Below are positions 1 through 8,511 of a stretch of 64,000 nt of DNA, one piece after another (position 1 is the first letter of the stretch; each line of letters starts with the position of its first letter). Origin of the DNA: JAXMCI01 sp046349435 (GTDB lineage Bacteria; Pseudomonadota; Alphaproteobacteria; Dongiales; Dongiaceae); the NCBI GenBank assembly GCA_046349435.1, contig JAXMCI010000035.1, positions 18,155 to 82,154 of the forward strand, given 5' to 3'. Below the pieces are notes generated by a model. That model saw only the letters and a program-made list of their open reading frames with translations, searched no databases and had not been told where the DNA came from. Made by a program: the position numbers and the translations under genes.

Positions 1-1188
1 GAAGCGCTGGAACAGCCGCTCCCGGTCGGCCGCCGGCACGCCCGGGCCGCGGTCGGTCACGGTCACGGCCGGCGCTTCGCTGACCGCCACCTCGACGGTG
101 GTGTTGGGCCGGGTGTGCTGCAGCGCGTTCTCGACCAGGTTGCGCACCGCCTGGCGCAGCGCGTCGGCATTGCCGGCGACCGGCGCCGGCCGCTCCGTCC
201 CGGTCACCGCGATGGCGCGCGCCCGCCTCACCGCCAGCGGCGTCAGCGACGCCGCCACCTCGACCGCGATGGCGTGCAGGTCGGCGGTCTCGCCCGGCGC
301 CACCGAGAGCTCCTCGAGCTGCGCCACCAGCAGCAGCTGCCCGACCAGCCGGCTCATCCGCTCGACATCCTCGCGCAGGCCGGCCGCCACGCCGCGATCC
401 TCCAGGCTGTCGAGGTGCGCCGCCAGCACCGCCAGCGGCGTGCGCAGCTCGTGCGCCGCGTCGGCGGTGAACTCGCGCTGCATGCGGAAGCCGTGGTCGA
501 GCCGGTCCAGCGTGCCGTTGATCGCCGCCACCAGCGGCTGCAGCTCGCGCGGCAGGTCCGCCTCGGACAGCCGCAGCTCGGTCGAGCGCGGCGTGATCCG
601 CGCCGCCTGCGCCGCCACCGCCTTCAGCGGCCACAGGCCCCGCCGGATCGTCACGACGCCGATCAGCAGGGTGAGCGCCATGAAGGGCGCGATCACCGGC
701 AGCACGTCGCGGAACAGCTCGTCGAAGAAGCCGCGCGCCTCCAGCAGGCTGAGCGCGTCCCGCTCCGCCACCTGCACCACCACCGGCCCGGCCGGGCTGG
801 CGACCCGCCGGTAGGCACCGAACAGGCTGGCCGTTCCGTCCGAGTCGTCGTCGCGGTAGAAGCCGGCATCCCAGTCGGCCGGCACCGGCCCGAGCCGGGA
901 GGCACCGGCCCCCGGCGAGGCGAGCAGCACGGTCCCGTCGGCGCCGCGCACGACGTAGTCGAAGCCCGGCGCGGCGGGCAGGTCGAGCTGCAGCCGGCCG
1001 TCGGGCCCGGCTCGCAGCGCGCCCGCCACCGCCTCGACATGGCCGAGGACGATGCGGGTCGGCACCTCGAGGTCGCCGCCGCGATAGCGCATGAAGACGA
1101 GGATGGCGGCGCCCAGGAAGGAGGCGACGAAGAGCAGGCCGAGCCGCCAGGCGAGCTGCGACAGGATCGAGCGGCGCAGGACCCTCAC
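1..1188 (-). CDS. Sensor histidine kinase, partial (3' end beyond window)
   Basis: Membrane histidine kinase of a two-component system. 396 codons lie in the window and the gene runs off the left edge inside the ATPase domain. Visible in order: a membrane segment near residues 13-32, a periplasmic sensor loop, a second membrane segment near 163-181, a HAMP-like linker, the H-box EFTADAAHELRTPLA with phospho-acceptor His246, the N-box NLVENAL near 350-356, the G1 motif DRGPG near 379 and an ERLFQRF F-box-like end. The GTG start overlaps the stop of the upstream response regulator (GTGA), so the pair is translationally coupled. The family resembles QseC/TctE-type kinases; the signal sensed is unknown. 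Confidence 0.93.
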   Translation of the reverse strand, partial: MRVLRRSILSQLAWRLGLLFVASFLGAAILVFMRYRGGDLEVPTRIVLGHVEAVAGALRAGPDGRLQLDLPAAPGFDYVVRGADGTVLLASPGAGASRLGPVPADWDAGFYRDDDSDGTASLFGAYRRVASPAGPVVVQVAERDALSLLEARGFFDELFRDVLPVIAPFMALTLLIGVVTIRRGLWPLKAVAAQAARITPRSTELRLSEADLPRELQPLVAAINGTLDRLDHGFRMQREFTADAAHELRTPLAVLAAHLDSLEDRGVAAGLREDVERMSRLVGQLLLVAQLEELSVAPGETADLHAIAVEVAASLTPLAVRRARAIAVTGTERPAPVAGNADALRQAVRNLVENALQHTRPNTTVEVAVSEAPAVTVTDRGPGVPAADRERLFQRF

Positions 1189-1862
1189 CGCTTCTCCTCG
1201 GGAACGAAGTAGCCGACGCCGCGGATGGTGTGGATCTCGAACTGGGCCTCGGCGCCAGCGAGCTTCTTGCGCAGCCGCGACATGTGGACCTCGACCGAGT
1301 TCGATTCGACTTCCTCGCCATAGCCGTAGAGCGTCTCCTCGATCGCCGCCTTGGAGACGACGCGGCCGGCGCGGCGGAGCAGCAGCTCGAGCAGGTTGAA
1401 CTCGCGGCGCGACAGCAGCAGCGGCCGGCCGCCGACCTCGACCACCGAGCCGACCGTGTCGAGCGTGACGTTGCCCGACTGCAGCCGGAGGCCGAGCGCG
1501 CCGCCCGGCCGCCGCATCAGCGCCCTGAGGCGGGCGACCAGCTCGGCCATGGCGAAGGGCTTCAGGAGATAGTCGTCGGCGCCCGAGTTGAGGCCCTGGA
1601 CGCGATCGGTGAGGCCGTCGCGCGCCGTCAGGATCAGGATCGGGGTGGCGTCGCCGCGGCCGCGCAGGTCGGTCAGCAGCCGCATGCCGTCGCCGTCCGG
1701 CAGCCCGAGATCGAGCACGACGCCGTCATAGCGGGTGGTCGACAGCGCCGCCTGCGCCTCGTCGAGCAGGGTCACCAGGTCGACGGTGAAGCCCTCGGCC
1801 CGCAGCGCCTTGGCGATGAAGCCGGCAAGACGCTCGTTGTCCTCGACGACCAGCAGACGCAT
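1185..1862 (-). CDS. OmpR/PhoB-family response regulator
   Basis: A 225-residue two-component regulator that is phosphorylated by the overlapping kinase and binds DNA. The receiver domain (about 1-115) has the acidic pair E7/D8, phospho-acceptor Asp51 in VVLDLGLPDGDG, Thr79 and Lys101 in LLKPF. The C-terminal winged-helix domain (about 130-222) ends with the typical RGVGYFV. The length is normal for the OmpR family (QseB/TctD-like). It is the first gene of the pair. The target genes cannot be told from the sequence. Confidence 0.95.
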   Translation of the reverse strand: MRLLVVEDNERLAGFIAKALRAEGFTVDLVTLLDEAQAALSTTRYDGVVLDLGLPDGDGMRLLTDLRGRGDATPILILTARDGLTDRVQGLNSGADDYLLKPFAMAELVARLRALMRRPGGALGLRLQSGNVTLDTVGSVVEVGGRPLLLSRREFNLLELLLRRAGRVVSKAAIEETLYGYGEEVESNSVEVHMSRLRKKLAGAEAQFEIHTIRGVGYFVPEEKR

Positions 1863-1976
1863 CGGCAGGCTCCTCCGGCCGGCGCACGCCGGCGGCGCCG
1901 GGCAGGCGGGATGCCGCCGTCGCGGCGGGATGCTTCGCCGGGCAGTCTGACGGGCGGCTGACGCCGAGATTACCGT

Positions 1977-2330
1977 TCATCCAGGCGCGGCGGCGAGACG
2001 AATCAGCCCGTCCGCCTCGATCACCGCCACGGCGGCGAGCCGCTGGCCGAGACAGGGGCCCGCGACGCAGAGCCCGTCCTCCAGCCGGAAGCGCGCACCA
2101 TGCGTGGCGCATTGCAGCTGCCGGCCGTCGGGCGACAGGAAGCGGCCGGGCACCCAGTCGAGCGGCGTGCCGCGATGCGGGCAGCGGTTGCGGTAGGCGA
2201 GCGCCCGCCCGGCGCAGCGCAGCAGCACGAGATCGAGCGGCCCGTCCGGCCCGCTTGCCTCGGCCGGCCGCGGCGCTCCCTCCGGCAGCTCGGCGGCGGC
2301 GCAGAGGACCGGGCCCGGCGGCGGGCGCAC
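1977..2330 (-). CDS. Rieske 2Fe-2S ferredoxin-like protein
   Basis: A small single-domain Rieske protein of 117 residues. The two cluster-binding boxes are CPHRG and CATHGARF, each giving one Cys and one His ligand to a 2Fe-2S cluster. No signal peptide or membrane segment is visible, so it is probably a cytoplasmic electron carrier or assay-orphan ferredoxin, not an oxygenase (no mononuclear iron domain). The GTG start lies 13 bases after the stop of the EVE-domain gene, suggesting one operon YciI-EVE-Rieske. The partner enzyme is not evident. Confidence 0.85.
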   Translation of the reverse strand: MRPPPGPVLCAAAELPEGAPRPAEASGPDGPLDLVLLRCAGRALAYRNRCPHRGTPLDWVPGRFLSPDGRQLQCATHGARFRLEDGLCVAGPCLGQRLAAVAVIEADGLIRLAAAPG

Positions 2331-2343
2331 GGGGGGCGCGCGC

Positions 2344-2757
2344 TCAGGGCGCCACGCCGCCCATCCTGCAGATCAGCTTCCAGGCCGCCGGAGTCACCGG
2401 CATCACCGACAGCCGGGACTGGCGGACCAGCCCGAGCTCCGCCAGCTTCGGCTCGGCCTTGATCGCGGCCAGCGTCACCGGGGTGGCCAGCGGCTTCACC
2501 GGCACGACGTCGACCATCCCGTAGCGGCCGCTCGCATCGCCGGGGTCGGGATAGTAGGGGCGCACGATGCGCATGATCCCGACCACCGCCAGCCCTTCGT
2601 TGGAATGGTAGAAGAAGGACAGGTCGCCCTCGGCCATCTGCTTCAGGTTGTTGGCCGCCTGGGCATTGCGCACGCCGTTCCAGTGGGTCCGCTCGTCGGC
2701 CACCAGCTGCTGCCAGGAATAGGCGGCCGGCTCCGACTTCATCAGCCAGTGGGCCAT
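2344..2757 (-). CDS. EVE domain-containing protein
   Basis: A 137-residue protein that is entirely an EVE (PUA-like) domain, starting MAHWLMKSEP and containing HWNGVRNAQAANNLK and YHSNEG, typical of the thymocyte nuclear protein 1 / YhcI-type family. The fold is known to bind modified bases in nucleic acids; the bacterial role is not firmly established. It starts 3 bases after the YciI stop, so the two are almost surely co-transcribed. The same gene pairing is common in alphaproteobacteria (my recollection). Confidence 0.92.
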   Translation of the reverse strand: MAHWLMKSEPAAYSWQQLVADERTHWNGVRNAQAANNLKQMAEGDLSFFYHSNEGLAVVGIMRIVRPYYPDPGDASGRYGMVDVVPVKPLATPVTLAAIKAEPKLAELGLVRQSRLSVMPVTPAAWKLICRMGGVAP

Positions 2758-2760
2758 CGC

Positions 2761-3045
2761 TCAGCCCTTCGGATAGACCTGCCGCCAGCCGGTGATCTCG
2801 ACCCTGGCGAACAGGCCGGCCTTGGCATAGGGGTCGCCGGCAGCGAAGGCGTCGACCGCCGCACGGTCGGGGTAGTCGACCACCAGCAGGCTGCCGATCG
2901 CCGTGGTGCCGTCGGCGGCGAGCAGCGGCCCGGCGAAGGCGAGGTGCGAGGCCTGGCTCTCGAGATAGGCGAGATGGGTCGGACGGGTGGCGGCGCGCAG
3001 CGCGCCGCCATCCGCCTTGTCGACGCAGTAGACGGCGAACAGCAT
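2761..3045 (-). CDS. YciI family protein
   Basis: A 94-residue YciI-like protein (dimeric ferredoxin-like fold) starting MLFAVYCVDK and containing the family's RPTHLAYLES and AGPLLAADG segments, where a conserved His/Asp pair is thought to be functional. The cellular role of the family is unclear. The ATG is preceded by a good GGAGG site (complement of cctccgg at 3050-3056). It heads a tight YciI-EVE-Rieske run. The same frame stays open upstream for another 1.4 kb as a GC artefact, antisense to the sugar dehydrogenase gene. Confidence 0.9.
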   Translation of the reverse strand: MLFAVYCVDKADGGALRAATRPTHLAYLESQASHLAFAGPLLAADGTTAIGSLLVVDYPDRAAVDAFAAGDPYAKAGLFARVEITGWRQVYPKG

Positions 3046-3237
3046 GGATCCTCCGGAGGGCCGCAGAGCAGAGCCCAGCCTAGCGCGTCGCCACCGCCGC
3101 TGCCCAGCCCCGCGCATCGGCCTGCCGGCCGTCGCGGCCCGGGCGCCGGCGTTGACAGGCGGGCCTCGGTCGCGCTTGCTGCGCAGGCTCCGCGGGGTCG
3201 GGGCGGACAGGACGGACTGCGACGGAAGGGACGGGGG

Positions 3238-4575
3238 ATGGCGGAGGCGGCGAGCCAGGAGCGCATCGCGGTGATCGGGCTCGGCTATGTCGGGCTGCCC
3301 CTGGCCGTGGCGCTCGCCCGGGCGCAGCCGCCGGAAGGCCCGCCGGTCACCGGGTTCGACATCGATCCGCGGCGGCTCGAGGAGCTCGGCCGCGGCCACG
3401 ACCGCACCGGCGAGCTCGCGATCGCCGATCTCGCCGCCGCCGGGCTGCGGCTCACCGGCGTGGCCGAGGACCTCGCCGGCAGCTCCGTCTACATCGTGAC
3501 CGTGCCGACCCCGGTCGACGAGGCGAGCCGGCCCGACCTCGGGCCGCTGCGGGCGGCCTGCGCCTCGGTCGGCCGGGCTCTGGCGCTGGCGCCGCGGCCC
3601 GGGGTGCCGCGCGCCGCGCAGCCGATCGTGGTGTTCGAGAGCACCGTCTATCCCGGGGTCACCGAGGATGTCTGCGGGCCGGCGCTGGAGGCCGCTTCCG
3701 GGCTGGCGGCCGGCCGCGACTTCCTGCTCGGCTACTCGCCGGAGCGGATCAACCCGGGCGACCGGCAGCACACCATCGACCGGATCGTCAAGGTGGTGGC
3801 CGGCCAGACCCCGGCGGCGACCGAGCGGCTGGCGGCGCTCTATGGCGGGATCACCCGGGCCGGCACCGCGATCGCCCGCGACATCCGCACCGCCGAGGCC
3901 GCCAAGGTGATCGAGAACGCCCAGCGCGACATCAACATCGCCTTCATCAACGAGGTGGCGATGATCTTCGGCCGGCTCGGCCTGTCGGTCTACGACGTGC
4001 TCGAGGCGGCCCGGACCAAGTGGAACTTCCTCGATTTCCGCCCCGGCCTGGTCGGCGGCCACTGCATCGGCGTCGATCCCTTCTACCTCGCGCACTGCGC
4101 CCAGGCGCTCGGCCACGAGCCGGAGATCATCCTGGCCGGCCGGCGGATCAACGACGGGATGGGCGACTACATCGCCGGCCGCATCGCCGGCGCCGCCGGG
4201 GCGGCGCAGCGCCACCGCACGCTGGTGCTCGGCCTGACCTTCAAGGAGAACCTGCCCGACCTGCGCAACAGCAAGGTGGTCGACCTGGTGCGCGGCCTGA
4301 CCCGCCGCGGCCACCAGGTCGCCGTCCACGACCCCTGGGCCGATGCCGACGAGGCCCGCCGGCACTACGGCATCGAGCTGCTGGCGCCCGGCGAGCCGCT
4401 GCCGCCGCCCGGCGCCTATGACTGCCTGGTCGCCGCCGTCGCCCACGACCGCTACCGCGCGCTCTCCCCGTCCGAGCTGGGCGGCCTGCTCCGCCCCGGC
4501 GGGCTGATCGCCGACATCAAGGGGATCTGGCGCGACCTGCCGCTGGCCGACGGCCGGCGGCGCTGGGAGCTGTAG
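3238..4575 (+). CDS. UDP-sugar 6-dehydrogenase (TviB/WbpO-type nucleotide sugar dehydrogenase)
   Basis: Oxidises a UDP-N-acetylhexosamine or UDP-hexose C6 alcohol to the uronic acid with NAD+, for surface polysaccharide synthesis. 445 residues. The N-terminal Rossmann motif GLGYVGLP (residues 14-21), the central FESTVYPG and EAAKVIEN segments, the catalytic Cys276 in GGHCIGVDPFYL and the C-terminal GLTFKENLPDLRNSK all mark the family. The GYSPERINPGD stretch favours the N-acetylhexosamine (TviB/WbpO) branch over UDP-glucose dehydrogenase. It stands alone on the + strand and converges with the heparinase-type gene 31 bases downstream. No glycosyltransferase cluster is visible. Confidence 0.92.
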   Translation: MAEAASQERIAVIGLGYVGLPLAVALARAQPPEGPPVTGFDIDPRRLEELGRGHDRTGELAIADLAAAGLRLTGVAEDLAGSSVYIVTVPTPVDEASRPDLGPLRAACASVGRALALAPRPGVPRAAQPIVVFESTVYPGVTEDVCGPALEAASGLAAGRDFLLGYSPERINPGDRQHTIDRIVKVVAGQTPAATERLAALYGGITRAGTAIARDIRTAEAAKVIENAQRDINIAFINEVAMIFGRLGLSVYDVLEAARTKWNFLDFRPGLVGGHCIGVDPFYLAHCAQALGHEPEIILAGRRINDGMGDYIAGRIAGAAGAAQRHRTLVLGLTFKENLPDLRNSKVVDLVRGLTRRGHQVAVHDPWADADEARRHYGIELLAPGEPLPPPGAYDCLVAAVAHDRYRALSPSELGGLLRPGGLIADIKGIWRDLPLADGRRRWEL

Positions 4576-4606
4576 GTCGAGCCCGGCGGTCGTCTGGCTG
4601 GCGGGC

Positions 4607-6328
4607 CTAGCCCCGCTTGCCGTCCTTCTTGCCGCGGATCAGCGCCCACTTCACCGGCCCTGCGTCCTCGCCGTCCGGCGCGGGGGTGATGACCAGCTGC
4701 TGGGCGCGGCGGATCTCGCCGCGGCGGCCGAGATAGGCCGATTCCTCGAGCGCCAGCTCGCCGCCGCTGGCGCGCAGCTGCCAGATCGTGCCGCTGCCCA
4801 GCTTCAGCAGCGCCGCCTGCTGGCTCTGCGCCAGGGTGACCTGGACGTCGGGATGGAGGTGGAACCGCAGCAGGAAGGCGATGCCCTCCCGCCCGGTCAG
4901 GCTGTCCTCGCCGCGCAGCTCCTCGCCGGTGTTGGCGAGCCACAGCCGACGACGGTGGACGACGCCGAAGCCGGGCTGGTAGCCGTCATGGCTGAGGTCG
5001 AGCCAGACATTGCCCTCGGTGCCCTGGCGGTCGCAGGTCACCTTGCGCGGCGCCCGCGCCACCCCCTCCTCGGCCAGCGTGCTGGAGTTGGTGTCGGCCA
5101 CCACCAGCGTCGAGTGCGCCGCGGTGTTGCGCTGGACGCGGCGCCAGCCGGGGTCGCCGGGATGGGCGCCGCAATTGACGATCAGCCGCTCGCGCCCGAC
5201 GCTCATCTCGAAGCTGAGGGTGCCGGCATGGGCGTGGCCGTCATAGCCGGGCGGCGGCGGCGGCCCACTGTCGACCAGCACCAGGGTGCGGCCGGCCGAG
5301 AGCCGCTGGAAGCCGGTGTCGGGCGCCTCCAGCGCCGGCCGCGAGCGGGCGTCGGCGCGGTTCAGCACCATGTCGATCTGCCAGCCCTCCTCCTCGTTGC
5401 TGTCGTTGAAGAGGGCAAGCCCGCCATCGCCGTGCTGGTAGAGCCGCAGCATCGGCGCCATGCCGTCGATCGCCGCCTGCAGCCCCACCGGCAGCGGCTG
5501 GCCGGCCGCCTTCAGCGCGCCGCGCAGGTCGATCAGGTGGCGCAGCAGCGCCAGATGCACCGACGGGCTGCGCTCGATGTGGCCGCCGTCCGGCAGCACC
5601 TGGCGGGCCAGCTCGCGGTCGAGCAGCGCCCGGCCGCGGCGCAGCCAGGCCTCGCCCCGCGGCAGGGTGAGGCCGGCATAGATCAGGCCCTTGAGGGCGG
5701 CGAACAGCGCGCTGCCGGAGAGCCCGCCGGGCAGGCTGCGATAGAGGTACTGGGCCTGCCGGCCGGCATGGACGAGCAGCAGCGCGCGGAAGGCGACGTC
5801 GGCGCTGGCACCGTAGAAATCGTGCTGGCCGAGCCAGCTGGCGAGCCTGAGGCCGGTCAGGTCGGGGCGCCAGGCGAGCGCGCTCCAGCGCCGGTGCTCG
5901 TCGATCCAGCGCTGCACCAGCTCGCGCGCGGTGCGCCGGCCGGCATCGCCGCCGGCGGCGCGCAGATGGCGCAGCCAGCCGAAGCCGTGCAGCTCCTCGA
6001 GCCAGGCCGGGCTGGCGCCGATCGGCGACCAGAGCGGCGACGGGTTGCGGATCGTCTGCCCGGCGAAGGCGAAGCTGCCGGCGATGATCGCCTCGCCCAG
6101 CGCGGCGTTGCCCGGCCAGGGATCGGATCCCGCCGGGGTCACCGCGCCGGTGCCCTCCTGGGGCATGCCGAGGCCGTGAAAGGGGGTGCGCAGGATCAGG
6201 CCGCGCAGCCCGAACATCATGCGCTGCCAGCGCAGCTCCGTCGGCAGGCCGCGGGAGCGGCGGGAGCGCGGCCGCGGGCGGGCCGTCGCGGCGGACGCGG
6301 CGGGACCGGCCAGCGTCTCGCTGCCCAT
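4607..6328 (-). CDS. Heparinase II/III family protein
   Basis: A 573-residue alginate-lyase/heparinase II-III family protein. The N-terminal helical toroid contains the WLRHLRAAGG and RLASWLGQHDF region and the C-terminal beta-sandwich has the diagnostic GYDGHAHAGTLSFEMS (catalytic-site His) and HSTLVVADTNSST. No signal peptide is visible, unlike secreted lyases, so it may act on an internal or nascent polymer. The start codon shares one base with the rpe stop (TGATG), showing translational coupling with rpe. The order rsmB-rpe-heparinase is common in alphaproteobacteria, usually followed by purH, which is not here. The substrate is unknown. Confidence 0.9.
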   Translation of the reverse strand: MGSETLAGPAASAATARPRPRSRRSRGLPTELRWQRMMFGLRGLILRTPFHGLGMPQEGTGAVTPAGSDPWPGNAALGEAIIAGSFAFAGQTIRNPSPLWSPIGASPAWLEELHGFGWLRHLRAAGGDAGRRTARELVQRWIDEHRRWSALAWRPDLTGLRLASWLGQHDFYGASADVAFRALLLVHAGRQAQYLYRSLPGGLSGSALFAALKGLIYAGLTLPRGEAWLRRGRALLDRELARQVLPDGGHIERSPSVHLALLRHLIDLRGALKAAGQPLPVGLQAAIDGMAPMLRLYQHGDGGLALFNDSNEEEGWQIDMVLNRADARSRPALEAPDTGFQRLSAGRTLVLVDSGPPPPPGYDGHAHAGTLSFEMSVGRERLIVNCGAHPGDPGWRRVQRNTAAHSTLVVADTNSSTLAEEGVARAPRKVTCDRQGTEGNVWLDLSHDGYQPGFGVVHRRRLWLANTGEELRGEDSLTGREGIAFLLRFHLHPDVQVTLAQSQQAALLKLGSGTIWQLRASGGELALEESAYLGRRGEIRRAQQLVITPAPDGEDAGPVKWALIRGKKDGKRG

Positions 6329-6993
6329 CAGCGGCCGCGGCGCAGGCGGCGGATATTCTCGGCGTAGGCCCCGGCGCCGCCCTGGAAGGTCGCCGTGCCG
6401 GCGACCAGCAGGTCGGCGCCGGCGGCGATCACCGCCGCCGCGGTCTCGTCGTTGACGCCGCCATCGACCAGCAGGTCGATGGCCCGGCCGGATTCGTCGA
6501 TCCGCCGCCGCACCGCCTCGATCTTGTCCAGCTGGCTCTCGATGAAGCGCTGCCCGCCGAAGCCGGGATTGACGGTCATCACCAGCACCAGGTCGATGTC
6601 GCCGATCACCGTGTCGATGCAGCTGGCCGGCGTCGCCGGGTTGATCGCCACGCCGGCCCGCTTGCCGGCCGCCTTGATCAGCTGCAGCGTGCGGTGGAGG
6701 TGCGGACCCGATTCGGGGTGCACGGTGATGCTGTCGGCGCCGGCCTTGGCGAATTCCTCGATATAGGGGTCGGCCGGGGCGATCATCAGGTGCGCGTCGA
6801 AGGGCATCCGGGTGAGCGGCCGGATCGCCTTCACCACCAGCGGCCCGAAGGTGATGTTGGGGACGAAGTGCCCGTCCATCACGTCGAGGTGGAGATGGTC
6901 GGCGCCGGCAGCCTCGACCGCCCGGACTTCCTCGGCGAGGCGCGCGAAGTCGGCCGACAGCAGGGACGGGGCGATGCGGAGCGGAGGGCGCAT
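6328..6993 (-). CDS. rpe: Ribulose-phosphate 3-epimerase
   Basis: Interconverts ribulose 5-phosphate and xylulose 5-phosphate in the pentose phosphate pathway. 221 residues, a normal length. TIM-barrel motifs: IAPSLLSADFA at the N-terminus, LDVMDGHFVPNITFG (metal-binding and catalytic Asp), HLMI, MTVNPGFGGQ and the second catalytic Asp in LLVDGGVN. I chose the ATG at 6993, just before the conserved N-terminus; a longer open frame reaches 7101 but would add unconserved sequence. It lies downstream of rsmB and is coupled to the heparinase gene. Confidence 0.96.
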   Translation of the reverse strand: MRPPLRIAPSLLSADFARLAEEVRAVEAAGADHLHLDVMDGHFVPNITFGPLVVKAIRPLTRMPFDAHLMIAPADPYIEEFAKAGADSITVHPESGPHLHRTLQLIKAAGKRAGVAINPATPASCIDTVIGDIDLVLVMTVNPGFGGQRFIESQLDKIEAVRRRIDESGRAIDLLVDGGVNDETAAAVIAAGADLLVAGTATFQGGAGAYAENIRRLRRGR

Positions 6994-7069
6994 GCCTCTA
7001 CCTAACAGCTTAGGCCCGCTCTGAGAAGCGGCCGGCGCCGGGCGCCCGGCCCGAAGGCGCTTCGGGAGG

Positions 7070-8395
7070 TTACGCCGGGCGGCGCTCCAGCCGGGCGGCA
7101 TAGAAGCCGTCCAGCCCGCCGCGCTCGCTCCAGTGGCAGGGCAAGGTGCGCAGGTCGCCCTCCGCGGTCAGCAGCTCGCCGGCGCCGGCCAGCTCGGCGG
7201 GATCGACCGGGCGACGGACCAGCGGCGCGCCGCTCGCCAGCAATGCTGCGATCCGGGCGGGCCCCTCCTCCGGCTGCAGCGAGCAGGTGCAGAAGATCAG
7301 CGTGCCGCCCGGCGCCAGGTCCTCGATCGCGGCGGCGAGCAGCCGGTCCTGCAGCGCCGCCAGCTTGGCGATGTCGGCCGGGCGCTTCAGCCAGGCGATG
7401 TCGGGATGGCGGCGCAGCGTGCCGGTGGCGCTGCAGGGGGCGTCGAGCAGCACCGCGTCGAGCGGTGCGGCCGGCCGCCACCGGGCGGCGTCGGCCTCGA
7501 CCAGCTCGGCCGCCAGCCCGAGGCGCTGCAGGTTGGCGGCGACCCGCGCCAGCCGCGGCCCGGAGCGGTCGACCGCGGTGACGGCCGCCCCGGCGGCGGC
7601 GAGCTGGGCGGTCTTGCCGCCCGGCGCGGCGCAGAGATCGGCGACCCGCCGGCCGGCGAGCGGCCCGAGCAGCCGCACGGGCAGCGCGGCGGCAGCGTCC
7701 TGCACCCACCAGGCCCCGTCCTCGAACCCCGGCATCGCATCGACCGCGCCGCCCGCCTCGGCCGGCCGGCGCAGCGTGCCGGTCGGCAGCAGGGCGGCAC
7801 CGAGCGGTTCCGCCCAGGCGGCCGGATCGCCCTTGACCGAGATGTCGAGCGGCGGCTCCTCGGCCACCGCGGCGGCGATCGCGGCGGTGGTCGCCTCGCC
7901 ATAGGCTGCCCGCCAGGACTCCAGCAGCCAGGCCGGCAGGTTGGGCAGGTCGGCGGTCGCCTCGAGCAGCGCGTCCCGCTCGCGCGCCACCCGGCGCAGC
8001 ACGGCGTTGACCAGCCCCTTGAAGCCGGCTTCGCCGCCGCGCCCGGCGGCCAGCCGGACGGTGGTGTCGACCGCCGCATGGGGCGGCACCCGCAGGAACA
8101 GCAGCTGGGCCAGCCCGAGCCGCAGCAGGTCCTCGATGCCGGCGGCGCGGGCCGGCAGCGGCCGCTCCAGGCAGCGCGCCAGCACGGCGTCGATCCGCCC
8201 CAGCCGGCGCAGCGTGACCCCGAGCAGCGCCCGCACGAAGCCGCGGTCGCGCGGCTCGAGATCGGCCAGCCCGCGATGGCCGGCGAGCTGCTCGTCGAGC
8301 GGCAGCCGCCGGCGCAGCACCGCCTGCAGCAGCTCGAAGGCGACGGCGCGCGGCTCCGTCGCGGTGTCGGCCGGGGCTGCGGTCATGCGTGCCAC
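7070..8395 (-). CDS. rsmB: 16S rRNA (cytosine(967)-C(5))-methyltransferase
   Basis: SAM-dependent RsmB/NOP2/Sun methyltransferase of 441 residues acting on 16S rRNA. An N-terminal NusB-like helical domain (about 15-145) precedes the catalytic domain with SAM motif DLCAAPGGKT (253-262), the DAPCSATG motif with Cys321 and the catalytic Cys371 in FCTCSLQPEEG. The first start is GTG at 8395; an ATG at 8386 is equally possible. An inverted repeat lies immediately upstream. It is followed by rpe on the same strand. Confidence 0.94.
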   Translation of the reverse strand: MARMTAAPADTATEPRAVAFELLQAVLRRRLPLDEQLAGHRGLADLEPRDRGFVRALLGVTLRRLGRIDAVLARCLERPLPARAAGIEDLLRLGLAQLLFLRVPPHAAVDTTVRLAAGRGGEAGFKGLVNAVLRRVARERDALLEATADLPNLPAWLLESWRAAYGEATTAAIAAAVAEEPPLDISVKGDPAAWAEPLGAALLPTGTLRRPAEAGGAVDAMPGFEDGAWWVQDAAAALPVRLLGPLAGRRVADLCAAPGGKTAQLAAAGAAVTAVDRSGPRLARVAANLQRLGLAAELVEADAARWRPAAPLDAVLLDAPCSATGTLRRHPDIAWLKRPADIAKLAALQDRLLAAAIEDLAPGGTLIFCTCSLQPEEGPARIAALLASGAPLVRRPVDPAELAGAGELLTAEGDLRTLPCHWSERGGLDGFYAARLERRPA

Positions 8396-8397
8396 AT

Positions 8398-8476
8398 GTC
8401 ATCCCGGCGAAAGCCGGGATCCATCTTGCAGCATCGCGATTGTGGGGCCATGGGTCCCGGCTTTCGCCGGGATGAC
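8398..8476. repeat. Perfect inverted repeat, REP-like intergenic element
   Basis: Two perfectly complementary 22-base arms (8398-8419 and 8455-8476) are separated by 35 bases, between the rsmB start and the htpX stop. The arms contain the tcatcccggcgaaagccggg core, which is itself nearly palindromic. This type of core is a widespread intergenic repeat in alphaproteobacteria (from memory). It could fold into a long hairpin in RNA of either strand. Confidence 0.85.
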
Positions 8477-8511
8477 GATCGGGGCGGGCGGGGCGGGCGC
8501 ACCCGGGCGGC

